Part shown: positions 33,621 to 45,327 of the stretch, one piece after another
How the letters are laid out: every line of letters begins with the position of its first letter
How positions within the stretch are numbered: the stretch's first letter is position 1
Assembly: GCA_023101885.1 (NCBI GenBank)
Contig: JALPQD010000116.1
Span: 2,249,501 to 2,313,500, forward strand
Direction: 5' to 3'
From: Typhlomys cinereus
Taxonomy: Eukaryota; Chordata; Mammalia; Rodentia; Platacanthomyidae
DNA: 64,000 nt
Position numbers and translations under genes: made by a program
The notes under the pieces: generated by a model
What the model saw: the letters and a program-made list of their open reading frames with translations, nothing else
Database searches by the model: none
What the model was told of the DNA's origin: nothing

Positions 33621-33775
33621 TGTATACAATAGCACACAGGTGGAGATCAGAGGGCAACTTTGCGAAGTGAGTTCTCTCCTTCCACTATCCGAACTTGTGG
33701 GAATCGAATAAACCAGGTTTGTGAGATGGTACCTTGTCCACTGACCTACGTATATCACCTCCCCATGTTTGTAGA
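33525..33775 (-). repeat. B3-like SINE with (GA)n expansion, antisense
   Basis: Begins ATTATTTTATTTGTTTTTGA with a GA run at 33539-33618. Next are AGGTGGAGATCAGAGGGCAA and GTGAGTTCTCTCCTTCCACT, then the tRNA-like head complement GGAATCGAATAAACCAGGTT ... CCACTGACCTACG. The GA run expanded inside the SINE. Confidence 0.7.
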
Positions 33776-34460
33776 GTTTTGAGGGGAAAGTTTGAAAACC
33801 CCCTTTTCTTTCTTTCCTATCCACCTTCCTTCTTATCTATGGTCAGCCTCTTGGGACTCGTCCAAAACCAACACTTCCATTTGGGCATATAGGACCCTGT
33901 GCTGAGTTATGCTGGGGGGATATCACCTCATTAGTCACTGAAACAGTGTGAAGATAAATCTGAAACTGAGACAGCCCCCTTTGTCTGCAGCCCTCTGGCG
34001 CTGGGTGGAGGCCTCGTCCCTATCCCCAGCCTCCCGTAGCAGCTGTCCTTGTGGGTGACCTCCAGTCACCATGGCTTCTATGTCCCAGGCCCCAGAGTCA
34101 TGGCTTCTCCACGACTCATCCTCACTGATTACAGTTTTTGAACTCAGGGATATTTATTTCACTTTTAAGCACAGAGAGACCTTTTAAAATTTTACTGTTG
34201 CTTTTTTTCCCTCTGTTTCCGAGTGTGGGAACTAGGAGTGGGAGACAGAAATGGGGGTTAAGTTGCTCCAAATATAAACCTGCAGAGACACACACTAGAA
34301 TCGTCCCCTTGGAAATTATTTCCAGAGGCTTCCTTCAGGCATCTCAAATTGAACATGCATACGAGTAGGCTCACTGTCTTCTCTCAATAAAACCGATCCT
34401 CCATACTTTCTTTATCTTGATCAACAATTGGCCCAGTCTTCAAAATTAAAAACATTGAGT
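33776..34460. other. Unique, partly GC-richer sequence, no gene seen
   Basis: Nothing recognised. The 33960-34110 part is GC-richer and repeat-free. Confidence 0.4.
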
Positions 34461-34461
34461 C

Positions 34462-34575
34462 AAGTCAGGCTTGGTAGCACACTTTCTGTAATCCCAGCAT
34501 CAGGAGGCAGAGGGAATTTGGGTTTTATGGTGAGATCTCTTCCCAAATAAGATAAGATAAAATTAAATTAAACAG
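34462..34575 (+). repeat. B1-like fragment, sense
   Basis: GTCAGGCTTGGTAGCACACT TTCTGTAATCCCAGCATCAG GAGGCAGAGG is the 5' part of B1, followed by an A-rich end. Confidence 0.65.
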
Positions 34576-36070
34576 AACTTCATTCTCAAGTCTTCCTTTT
34601 CTATCATTATTTCAAATCTGTCACTAATTCCTGTAGACTTGACACTGACAGCAACTCCTGAATTGGATCTGACTGAAGTGCTTTCTGCTTTTTGACTTCG
34701 GCATTTGCCAAATCATTTGCCCCAGTCAGCTATTAACTCCTCCTACTTCTAATGTCCTCCTACTGGATGCTATTTTTCAGTTGTTTCCAGATTGAGTTGC
34801 ACAAATAAACAGATAAAATAATGAATAACAGAACCCCAAGTCTCTTTGAACACTTCAGTTATCTAGTACCTAGAGAACAGAGTTAAAAAATAGTTAGGGA
34901 TGGTGAAAGAGTAGATTGAATTCATAATATAGGATGGGAGGGTTGCCTTTTATTGTCCATAATGGGCAAACAATGAACTACATTCCCAGACCAGTGATGA
35001 TCTCTGCTACAGATATGAATGTAGAGATGGATGGACATACCCAAGGTCATTGGTCATTCTTCTATTTACTTCAGGATCTGTTCTTGATCTTCTTTCTCAC
35101 TGTCTGGGAGGCTGATATCTACTGGGCACATCATGTGGCTTTCTTTAAGTGCTGGGTGCACTAGCAAGAGATGGAAAGCAGGAGATTCAGGTATTTTTCT
35201 TCACGTTCTGTCTGACCAGAACACATATAAATGCAGGGAAGCGTGTTCTCAGAAGTTCCCTTAGCTATCATCAAGAGAAATACAACTTTCTCAAGTCTTC
35301 TCACTACAATTTCACTTATAATAAAGGAAAATTAAGATCATACCACAGAAGAAGAAACTAAAAGTCAAATTCACACATAAGAGCTCAAAGAAATTTTGTT
35401 CTAAGTGGTCATTTTTTTTTATGGATGCTCATTTTCTCCCCAAAAGGCATTTATTTACTGCTCTTTGAAGTTCCTTATACCTTTCCCAAATCCCTTTCCC
35501 CTATGAATATCATATACAAGCTTTAATCATCATGCTCTTTTCTGAGTTTCATATTTAGATGTGTACATTCATAAATTTGTATGTTTTTTCTGATAATTTG
35601 CTTATCATCAGTTTGCTTTATTAGATTCAATTACCAAACCTTAAAAACCAAAGTTGGAATATCTTCACACATACATAAGAACTGATATTTATTATATCTA
35701 TCCATATATATATCCATGTTTATTTGTAGCATTGATATATGCTTTCTTAAAGCATATCTCATTATAAAAACATAAAAATAATGTAACAAACATCTTCACA
35801 GTGATCTAGGACAATCCATACAATACATTCACTTCCTCTCTAATCATATTCTGATTCCATGTAATTAGATAAAGAGGTCAGGCAGAAGGAAATAACATCT
35901 GCTGAAGAAAAATCAAGTTTTTGTTGGAGAACATGACTTAAGTGTGTCCAGCAGCATCGAATATAACTGACCCTTCTGAATTCTGAAAAACAAATGAGAG
36001 AAACAAAGACAACAGAATTAAAATAGCATTTTCTTATGTTAAGTCTGCAAAACATGACTTGGATATGGTT
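34576..36070. other. AT-rich unique sequence, no gene seen
   Basis: Nothing recognised. Confidence 0.4.
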
Positions 36071-36074
36071 TTTT

Positions 36075-36168
36075 GCTGGGGGGAGGGAGGTGGGAAGTGA
36101 TGGAATTCAATTCAGTGCTTCATGTATGCTAGGTAAGTATTGTATCACTGAGTTACATCTCTAGTTGT
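36075..36168 (-). repeat. ID-related SINE fragment, antisense
   Basis: AGTGCTTCATGTATGCTAGG TAAGTATTGTATCACTGAG is a diverged ID complement. Confidence 0.55.
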
Positions 36169-36299
36169 GCATCATTCTTACTATTTTTTATAGTCCTAGA
36201 AAAAGTGCATTTCATTAAAATTCATTGGCATAAAATTGTCATAGCCACAAATGACTTAAAAATGACACTGTTCATGTCTGTGTTTTGTCATAACTTTTA

Positions 36300-36655
36300 T
36301 TAACCTATGTTTTTATATGGCTCTTTCTGTGTGTTTATGTATGTGTATGTATGTTCACATATGGGTGGGTAACGTGTATGGGTTCACATGTGTGTGACAT
36401 CAGGTGTCTTCTTTGATAGCTCTCCTCTTTTATCATAAGGCAGGGTCTCTCATTTGAACCACGGCTCGACAATTGGCCAGGGGAACTAGCCAGACAGCCC
36501 TGGGGATCCCTGTCTTTGCCTCTCAAGCGTTTAGTGTTACAGGCAGCAACCATGCTTGCCTGACTTTTATGTGAACTTCAGGGATCTGAAATCTGGTCTC
36601 GTGCTTGCGGGCAAGAGGTTTATCCTCTGAGTCCTCTCCCCAGTCTCTATACGCT
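36300..36655 (-). repeat. B4/RSINE1-like SINE, antisense
   Basis: A TG/ATGT-rich tail, GGCAGGGTCTCTCATTTGAA, TAGTGTTACAGGCAGCAACC and the head complement CTGAGTCCTCTCCCCAG follow the composite SINE order. Confidence 0.65.
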
Positions 36656-37424
36656 CTTTTTTGAGGCTTACTTTGTATATGATCTTTTTTTTTTTCATTC
36701 TGTATACAGGAGGCCTAGACAGTAGGAGTCCAAGACCAAAGTTAGTTTAGAACCTTATTTTAAAAAAGACATAATTTGAATTTCCATGTAGAACCAAATA
36801 GAACCAAACTTTATGGGGCTACAACGCTTTCTAAATCAAACTTATTAATTTTGTATAAATTGTTGGATTAATTTTCCACATCTTTTCTTTCCACATTCCT
36901 TCTCTATTGTGCTGGTTTGTTCAAAAGGTGTGTTCAGAGTCTTCCACTACTGCCACGGCTGTGGAAAAATATCTACATATTTTCTCTATTTTGACTTCAT
37001 GGTTGCTGTACTTTCTGAGTTTTATGTTTATATTATCACATTTTTGTCCTTAAGGCCTTGCATCTTCAACACTGTAAAATTAGATTTTAGAATTTGCCTG
37101 ACAAGTCTTTATTCACTATAAAGCATTTTACTTTCAACCCTACCTTTGCATTTTTGCTTTAGATTTGTGTTTTGTGGTAAATGTGGCAATATTTTTAAAT
37201 CGTCCAATCTGGTCGTCACTTACATATGAATCAATTCATTTGCATTTATTAGGACATTAACTGAAAGGCTTTCAGTTTCAACTGTAACTGTGAAGAGTGT
37301 GTGTAGAATGAAGAAAGGAGCTAGACTTATCTGCAAGCCTTACTTGGGGACACACACAGCCTTACAGAAAACAAAACAAAACAAAAAAACCTGGTTCTGT
37401 AACCCTTACCTATTTATCTACACT

Positions 37425-37426
<2 letters not shown>
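36656..37426. other. AT-rich unique sequence, no gene seen
   Basis: Nothing recognised. Confidence 0.4.
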
Positions 37427-37475
<49 letters not shown>

Positions 37476-37479
37476 TGTA
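37427..37479. repeat. (GT)n microsatellite
   Basis: About 20 perfect GT units followed by an interrupted end. No SINE body is attached. Confidence 0.97.
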
Positions 37480-37489
37480 TTTAAAGCTT

Positions 37490-38443
37490 GAAAGAAAAAA
37501 AGGGAGGAGAGAACACAGGAGGAAAAGAAAAAGAGAAGACAAAAAAGAGAAGAGAGGGAGTACAGAGGAGAGAGGAGAGCAGCAGAATATGCACTAATGG
37601 AGCAGCAGTGCTGTACTGTCTGTCTAGTCCCCCAGCCGACGGAAGGTAAGAGTGGGACGCTTGCCAGAGGATAGACTGAAATGTCCTTGTATGCAGCAAA
37701 GATGCTGCAGACTAGACGCTACTTTGGCCATAGAGCCAAATGACTAGAGGAAGTTGTCAGAGAACCCGACCCTAGACTTCTGCAGTTGGTAGGGCTAGAG
37801 AGATTTGAAAGCTCCCTAGCAAGGTTTAGAGAATAGACCCTGGGCAGATAGTGTGACCTCATGCAAATGAGACAAGAAAGGGTTTCAGGGTTGAGACCCA
37901 TCTCCATTGAGGAGGACTCGGGGGAACTTTGAAGAATTCCAGTGGGCAGCAAAGATTAATTAGGTTAAAACCACGAGCCTGAGATTCTTGAGGGTACTGC
38001 CTGCGTGACTCAGGCAGTCCCAATAGAAAACAGCAGTTTCTTACCAGAGAAAGAGCTATTGGGAAGACGTGGCCACAGAAGTCACCCCGATCACCCCTGA
38101 GATACATTGTGCATACTTTAGGGAACTTTAGGGCAGAAAGTGCTGCCAGGAATTTGTTTGAGGTCCAGTGTCAGCAGAATATGGGGATGATAGGGCCCAA
38201 GGAGCCCACCAGAATACCCCATGACAAAGAACCGGCCTTCAGACACTTCTTTCATGGCAACAGGCACATGACAGCTAGAACAGAACTGTCTGTAACCTTC
38301 TCCATTAGCCTTGGAAGAGCTAAGGCACCTCAGGGGACAGAAAAGGAGTCAGAAAGAGTCACATAACAGACAACCACAAGATGCCACTGCAGCTTACTGC
38401 GTCTTGTCCGAGATGGAGCTGTAGGAGGTGTAATGAAGGGCAG
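37490..38443. other. Unassigned ~950-bp block beginning with a GA-rich tract
   Basis: GA-rich for ~90 bp, then GC-balanced sequence that looks repeat-like in texture. It includes an octamer ATGCAAAT near 37862. I could not place it in any L1, LTR or SINE family, and it has no usable open frame. It could be an L1 5'UTR-like or LTR fragment, or unique DNA. Confidence 0.3.
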
Positions 38444-38456
38444 AAGTCTTAAAGTG

Positions 38457-38686
38457 TCTGCTTCTGTGGGCCCCAGGGTATCCTCTGAATTGTCTGCTCT
38501 GGGGGACTCAGGCCTCTGTGGCGGATTAAGTGGCCCTTCCTGATGAAGGGAGGGGAGGGTGGAAAAGAAAGGGGGAGGGAGGAAGGGAAAAAAGGGGTGC
38601 AGGAATAATTATTCAATATGCTTGTAAAACTAGGAGAAATAAAATTTAAAAAAAAACACATATTCCTTAAACTTAAAAGAAAAAAA
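38457..38686 (+). mobile_element. 5'-truncated LINE-1 3' end, 230 bp
   Basis: A polypurine tract (GAAGGGAGGGGAGGGTGG ...) and CTTGTAAAACTAGGAGAAAT AAAATTT match the terminal part of the L1 3'UTR seen at 2.05 kb. An A-rich tail follows. The perfect 13-bp duplication AAGTCTTAAAGTG is at 38444-38456 and 38687-38699. Confidence 0.8.
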
Positions 38687-38910
38687 AAGTCTTAAAGTGG
38701 TGAGAAACTGAAGTTTCGATTCAGAATGGATTAAATGTCTTAGCAACTAAAAGTGAATTTGTTTCTTGGTACTTGAAAGCAGCAAAAAAAAAAAAAAAAA
38801 AAGAAAAGCTATAGAATCTCTGGGATAAAACAGATCAGAAGGTAAGGGGGTAATAGGAGGCAGACGGAGCTATTTAAAGAACCTGCCATGAAATCCAGCA
38901 TGTTTAGTAA

Positions 38911-39083
38911 CATGGGCTGCGAGATGGCTCAGGGAGTGACATCACTTACTGAAGGAGCTGGTTGATCTGAGTTTGTTCCTTAGAATACACATAAACGTGG
39001 GAGAAAACCAGTTCTACGAAGTTGTCCTTTGAAGTCTACAGGCACGTTGTGGTACATTTTTTTTTAATTTTTATTTATTCAAT

Positions 39084-39114
<31 letters not shown>

Positions 39115-39280
39115 GCATGTGTACGCAGGCCGCTCCCCCCCCTCCCGCTTCCTCCCGGCGTCTATACGTGGGGTCTAGGATCCGAACTCAGGACCTTCCG
39201 CCTGCAAGGCAGAGGCTTAACCCCTGAGCCACCTCTCCAGCCCCCGTTGTGGTACATTTATTATGATTACTTATATACCT
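38911..39280 (+). repeat. B3/B4-type SINE, sense, split by SINE S5
   Basis: GGGCTGCGAGATGGCTCAGG is the head, GTTGTCCTTTGAAGTCTACA the 3' body. Its CACGTTGTGGTACATTT tail was the target for S5 and resumes at 39245. Confidence 0.65.
39060..39244 (-). mobile_element. B2-superfamily-like SINE (copy S5), antisense, internally deleted
   Basis: The perfect 15-bp duplication CGTTGTGGTACATTT is at 39045-39059 and 39245-39259. The head complement is complete, but about 100 bp between the TG repeat and GCAGGCC are absent compared with S6, giving a short variant. Confidence 0.93.
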
Positions 39281-39619
39281 GGACTCACACCTAAATCATT
39301 GTTTTCTTCTGTTTACCATGTTTTTTCTACTCCTTTTATTTTTTACCCTACATTATTTTTTAGACCTGGTCTTTTCCATTTCAGAATTGAAAAGATTAAA
39401 TTATTATAAGTAGTTCATACTTTAGTCCCTGATTTCTAGGTTACTTTTCCTGTTAAATTCTCATCCTATTATATATGATGTTGATCTTTCTGTGCTTTAC
39501 TTATCTATTAAATAGCATTACTACATAACACTATTTGCCATCTTGCTATTTGTGTCCTGTTTCTTGAAATCAACAGCATATTTATTAATTTTTCTGCTTT
39601 CTGTACTTTCTTGTATTCT
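39281..39619. other. AT-rich unassigned sequence
   Basis: T-rich and possibly a very old antisense L1, but not alignable by eye. Confidence 0.35.
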
Positions 39620-39630
39620 ATGCCTCCTTT

Positions 39631-39903
39631 TTTATATAATACATTTTTTATTATTATTTCAGCTCATACAAACTTAATAGGTAGACCAGTTCCCTCCCCC
39701 CCCCCCCCAAATCCCTGCTCCCCCTCCCCTCACCCCTCCTGCCCCATCCCCCCCCCCGTGCCTCCTGCCCCGATTCCCAGAGTCCTTTCTTGTGCATGCC
39801 TGACTCTCCTCTGGGCCCTCCTCTCCAATGACGTACAAGGACCCAGTGGCATTTCCCTGAACCCCTTCCTGTGTTGCCCTTAAGCATAGGAACACTACTG
39901 TAA
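39631..39903 (-). mobile_element. 5'-truncated young LINE-1 3' end, antisense
   Basis: The plus strand reads the complement of the same L1 3'UTR found at 1545-2102: a T-rich tail, AACTTAATAGGTAGACCAGT, a C-rich polypyrimidine tract and GACGTACAAGGACCCAGTGG. The duplication ATGCCTCCTTT is at 39620-39630 and 39904-39914. Only the last ~270 bp were inserted. Confidence 0.9.
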
Positions 39904-39914
39904 ATGCCTCCTTT

Positions 39915-40236
39915 ATTTCTATTTATTTTCTGTGTACTTTAAACCTGTTTTGCTTGTATAGTGAGTATATTTAGCTTTGTTTTCTTGAATGCTAGTATAG
40001 CTGAGTGAAAAATTTCAAATTGACAATGATTTCTCATGAGCGCCATTATATTCATTTTTTCTGTTGAGGATAGCTGCAAATATAAATAAATGGCTTTTCT
40101 TTTTAATAATGTCTGTCTTTTCTCTGGAGCAGCATTTAAGATTCTTCTTAATCCTCCATGCTCTGCAGACTAATTGAAATATGATTTGTTTTGACTTTAT
40201 ATATTTTGACCTGCTCAACATATAAAGCATGATTTG
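39915..40236. other. AT-rich unassigned sequence
   Basis: Nothing recognised. Confidence 0.35.
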
Positions 40237-40246
40237 AAGTGAAGAC

Positions 40247-40615
40247 AGGGCTGGGGAGAAGGCTCAGTGGTTCAAGAACTTGCCATACAAACACAGGGAT
40301 CCGGATTTGGATCATCAGGTCCCATGTGAGAATGACTGGCCTGTTGGTAGCCTGGCTGTATTTCCAGCCTTAAGAGACAGGGACTTCTCAGAGCAAGCTG
40401 GCTACGCAGATTAGCCCACCTGGCAAGTTCTGGGTCTAATTACAGACCCAGTCTCAAAAGGTTAGGGTGAAAAGGTGATTAAGAATGATTCCTGATATCT
40501 ACCTCAGTCTCCTTATGTACTCGCCCACACATCTGCAAGTGTACCCCCCACGTGAGTCCACACATATGCAAATATGTATGTGTGTAGACACACACAGACA
40601 CATAAAAATAAATAA
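40247..40615 (+). repeat. B4/RSINE1-like SINE, full length, sense
   Basis: The head GGGCTGGGGAGAAGGCTCAG is followed by GGTAGCCTGGCTGTATTTCC, ACAGACCCAGTCTCAAAAGG and a tail rich in CACACA ending CATAAAAATAAATAAA. The imperfect duplication AAGTGA[A/G]GAC at 40237-40246 and 40616-40625 (one mismatch) supports the ends. Confidence 0.75.
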
Positions 40616-40625
40616 AAGTGAGGAC

Positions 40626-42419
40626 TGCTAGCTTTTAAATTTGTATGCTATTTCCTTTTTCAATAATTTCCTCCATCTCATCTATGTATTTTCTTGTGAC
40701 TCTACTTTCAGATATACCCTGGAATATGTTAACTTGCATATTCTAACTACTTTTACTTGTATGCTATTATTTTTCTTTTTGCAAATTTCTCATTACTATG
40801 CTTCATGGTACTAATTAATTCTTGCTTATGTATAACCTAGACTTTTATCCAACTATTGAAGTTTTAAATTTTCTAGATACAGATATTAAGATGTCATTCA
40901 AATTCCAATGCAGAACAGATTTTTAAAAGATAATCATTCTGGGGTTACTATTCTGAGTTGAGGTTAAATGTGCACTCCAGAACGCATGACAAAAGGCCAT
41001 TTCTTATACTGTATCAATTATGTTATGAAACAACCGGGTAGGTATGGCATAACTTACCTAATAAAGGAGTTTATTGTTTATTATACATTATAATAATGTA
41101 CTTATAATGCTAATAACTTTGGTTATTTTTTTTCTTTAATGGTCTGAGTTCATAGCTCTCTGAGGAGATGAGCTCTTTTGTGATGGTTTAAAAAGGACAG
41201 CAACAAGGCAATTGTATTTTCCAAATAATATATGCAAAGATATTTGGAGTCACTTTTCATAATTCAATACATTAAAGATGCCTGGATAATGAGTACATTT
41301 TAAATATTTCAAATGCAAATAGGAAAGAGCTACATAGATACTCTCCCAACTTTTTTCCAAACATATCTTCAGATCCAAAATATGTAATGCCTTTGTCTAA
41401 AAGGAGAAATGTAGAGAAATGTTGAGAGATTAGAGAAACAGAGGTCTGTAATGCAGAATGTCTGACATTATAAGATTGGTTATACTAGTGCATTCTAAAT
41501 AAGTTTAAGTTAATTTTTATCCCATACTGGGTAATTAAAGAAGGGTGGTTTGAAATTGGTGAATTTTAATGTATTATTTTCATCTGAACTAATTAGTTAT
41601 GGAAATGTTTTCTTTTCCCTTGAGGAGTATATACTCATTTATTAAAAGGAACAAAAGCTGAAGACTAACGAGCTTCCTAATTAATGTAGCATCTGTATCT
41701 CTTCAAATATACTTCATAGTTATAAAATTAGTAAAAGAAACAATTTTTTCTGGATCGTTAGAGACTATCAGATACTCTTTCAATATTCAGTATGACAGTG
41801 CTTTTAAAATAGCAATCTCTTTTAAAATCCTGTTTCTAAACTGTGTACTTGTTTCTTACTGTTTTCTGAAATTCTAGTTCCACTCAATTTTCTCTTTCAT
41901 GTTCTCATTCAGAATATTTATCTGTTCTTTGGTTATTTAAAGTACTGTCTCTTTCTGATAGACAAAATCTACTTCTCCAATTTGAAAGCATTCTAAAGCG
42001 CCCGTTGTACATTTCTAATTTCTCAAAGAACCATACTTGTATACCTATTGAACATTTCTGAATTAATCTGTTTAAAGTTTATTCAAAGGGGATGATTGTG
42101 GATGATTTAACTATGTCTGAAACATTGTCCTTGCTGCTGGACATCTATAAATCATGAGGCTCAGGAGCTCAGAATTGATGGGAGACAGAGACCCACAAAC
42201 AAATGGTTACACATGCAGTTTGATGAGAGCTGAGAACAGAAAAGTGCATGGGGCACCATGAGTGCCCACCAAGGATGGCTAATCTGCTGTGTTCATCCTC
42301 TTGTTATTTCCTTGTGCTACTCCTTTAAGTTCATATAATAGGATCATCTTAAACACAATCCCCACACTGATATAATTTCATATTATCAAATAAATTACCA
42401 AGTGCCATTTATGATTTTT
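40626..42419. other. AT-rich sequence, no gene seen
   Basis: About 1.8 kb without young repeats. Some parts may be ancient L1 that I cannot align. Confidence 0.4.
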
Positions 42420-42620
42420 TTTCCTTCCAAAAATATCTTTGACATATTGTCTCCACCCCTTCCTATCTCTGCTGCTACTGTTCTGGTTTAGGTTCCTCCC
42501 TAACTGGTCTGTGGGTTGTTCTGATATCCCATTAATTGTGATTTTTTGTAAATCTCCTCTGGTCCAATTTTTAATAGTGCGATGTGTTGCTTTCATTATT
42601 TTCTTTATTAAACTCAAGTC
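42420..42620 (+). repeat. L2-type fossil, sense
   Basis: CACCCCTTCCTATCTCTGCT GCTACTGTTCTGGTTTAGG, then TCCCTAACTGGTCTGTGGG, matches the conserved L2 order. Confidence 0.55.
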
Positions 42621-44517
42621 TATCATCTAACAGATATAACACTTGCCCAAGTCATTAGCTTTCCTGGGCCAGTAACTTTCCTTATCTATAAAATATACTG
42701 GATTTAAAAATCATTAAAATATGTGTAAGTAAAAAAATTGTGATTAGCAAATAGCATGAAAATAAAAATCAATAAATAAGCTATAAAATAATCATTGCTG
42801 CATACTCTTTTTGACTCTCTTGCCATGTTAGCTTTTATGTTTATAAAAACTTTATTTCACAGTTTTCTATCTACCTTTTTTTTCTACTTATTAAACCACA
42901 TGCTACTTGAAGGCAGGGATTAAATCTTATTTGTCATCAGGCATGACTTGTGAGCCAATTTTTCCTTGGCTCATGATTTGTCACCCGGTAGGATTTGATA
43001 GACTTCTGTTTGATTCACAATTGATAGAGACCACAAGCACCAGAACTCAATTAAAATGATCCTTGAGAGATACCTGATACCACTAAAATCTATGGAATTA
43101 TGTATTAAATGGTCCCCAAAGAATCAGCTATTTCAAAAGAAAAAAATTATTACAAAGATCTTAATACATCATGTTATATCATATATCACACACCATAAAA
43201 ATGTCAGAAGTAGCTTTATTTCACATTACAGTACTTCTTGATGGTGATCTATTTAGACAAGCAAGGCTTGCTGAATTTGAACATGGATAATAAAGCTCAC
43301 GTTCTAAGAAATGTTTAAAATATGAAATAGAACTAGGGAGGTTGGTGGAGAGCTCCTTTGGAGACTGCAGTAAGAAGATCTTTGAGTCTCAATGTTTGCA
43401 ATTTCTTTCACAGCACATAAATGATTTAACAGTAACACGGAGTAGACAGAGTAAATTATTTCCATTTCAATCACTGCACAACCTATAATAAGTAACCAGA
43501 TAAGATGCTGAATGATTATATTGTTATGATGTATGCTGATCTGATCTGAGGATTTTGTTTTGTTTTGTTTTGATTTCCAATGCCTTGGATCCTTGCCAGG
43601 TCATTAAATAAGCCAGGCCCAGCTGAAACTGGCTCGGACAACCTCAATGTAACTTGCAAACGCAAGTTCATCAACCCTCAGAATCACAGAAACAATGAAA
43701 AATACCAAGTAGCTTCTCCTATTTGTCTTCCTTGGCTATCTGTGTTCCACAGGAAGAAAAGAAAGTAACAGGAACAGGATTTAAATGCTCTGTTTTGACA
43801 GGTTATTAAGATTCCAATCACAACTTGCCTACCCCCCTGCCCTGATCTAGTCAAGTGAGAAAGGTGGCTGCATGTCTCTAAAGCTGCTGTATTACTTCTT
43901 CCCAAAGAAAATTCCAGAAAAGAAGGAAGAGTAGAAAAATCAAACCAACATGAATAATTTGGTAGAGTTGGTTGGGGTGAGGTTAAAAACCAAGACATAT
44001 ACAATCATAACAAGGTATCAGCACCTTGAGCGGGACAAAATTGTCTGCCTAGAATTTAGACACTGGTGACTCAAGTGCTGTCAATCTCATCTTGTTTTAC
44101 CATGTAATCAATATTTCCAACTGAGACCTTCCTGGGAAGCCAGGTTCTTATCCTGTGAAATTAGAGTTCACCCTCTATATGAGATTTCCTATCATGGAGT
44201 CAACTCTGATATACACAGTGGGGTGCCAACTCTGACTTCTCTAAGACTCTTTATAAAATATTCTCTAATAACACAACTTTCACCATGATGGGCCCAGGCT
44301 TAGTTCTTTTCCCAGTACCTTCTCTTCAAGGCTAACTTGCAATCAAACAAGGGAGTTCCCATGGTAAAGGATCCTTGGAAATTAGTGCTGGATCTAGAGC
44401 TAGCAAGATTTTGAGAATTAATAGAAACACAATGTTCTGAAACAAAGTGGACAGAAATATTTTTAAAATGACCATCTTTGAGATGGTACAAAGATTAGCC
44501 ATACTAAACATGGTCAT
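42621..44517. other. AT-rich sequence, no gene seen
   Basis: No repeat or exon supported, apart from a weak MIR-like stretch near 42635-42740 (AACTTTCCTTATCTATAAAA). Confidence 0.4.
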
Positions 44518-44640
44518 TTTCTTTTTGCAAATAAAATTTTATTGGAACACAATTATGCTCATTTACATTCATTTACACATTATCTATGTCTGTCAGAGAT
44601 GAGTGGTTACAACAGAAATTATGTCTTTATAAAAATATTT
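44518..44640. repeat. hAT/Charlie-like DNA transposon fossil
   Basis: TTTTGCAAATAAAATTTTATTGGAACACAA is split here as TTTGCAAATAAAATTTTATT plus GGAACACAATTATGCTCATT. With GAGTGGTTACAACAGAAATT it matches an old mammalian MER-type element ('...aaagttttattggaacacagcc...'). Confidence 0.5.
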
Positions 44641-44994
44641 ATGGAAATATTGTTCAGGACATATTAATATCACTATGAGGACATTATTGACCAATGAATC
44701 ATGTTGTAAACAATGGTTATGTTCTACAACTTTTTGTTTTCCATGATTTTTCATGTGCTTGGTTTTCATAGACTCTTCTTTTAGCCATAATTCTGACAGA
44801 GTTTTAATTCCTCCTATATGGGGCAAATACAGAAATTAACTGATTTGTTCCATGAGGGGCATCTGTGCCAAAACTCTTTGACAATTTTCTCCTACAGGGG
44901 CTTTCATGGTAAGAATTCTTTTGTTCTGAATTTATTCATATCTCTGTATTTTAATATTTTTGTCTATGATATCTGAAAATTTTCATTTTGATAA
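44641..44994. other. AT-rich unassigned sequence
   Basis: Nothing recognised. Confidence 0.35.
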
Positions 44995-45012
44995 AAGAAC
45001 TATCAATTTCTT

Positions 45013-45309
45013 TTTTTAAAAAATATTTTATTATTATTATTTATTCAACTGTGCGCATGTGTGTGTGTATGTGCGCATGCATGCATGTGTGTGTGTCTGT
45101 GTGTGTGTGTGTGTGTAGAACCACAGACGAATTCACCATGGACGCCTCCACCTCCTTCTGCCCTGGGATTCACAGGCTCCGCCCTACCAGGACCAGAAGC
45201 GCAGGCCCCCCCGCTTCCACCTGGCGTCTATACGTGGGATCTGGGATCCGAACTCAGGACCTTCCGCCTGCAAGGTGGAGGCTTAACCCCTGAGCCACCT
45301 CTCCAGCCC
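45013..45309 (-). mobile_element. B2-superfamily-like SINE (copy S6), antisense
   Basis: The perfect 18-bp duplication AAGAACTATCAATTTCTT at 44995-45012 and 45310-45327 gives exact boundaries. The head complement GAGCCACCTCTCCAGCCC is intact. A few bases are missing near ACGAATTCACCATGGACGCC compared with S4. This is one of the cleanest copies for building a consensus. Confidence 0.96.
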
Positions 45310-45327
45310 AAGAACTATCAATTTCTT

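Noticed and set aside
33445..33824. Arg/Glu- and Leu/Ser-repeat open frames
   Set aside because: They come from a (GA)n run inside a B3-like SINE.
39611..39895. Proline-rich and glycine-rich open frames of 73-90 codons
   Set aside because: They read through the G/C-homopolymer polypurine tract of an antisense L1 3'UTR.
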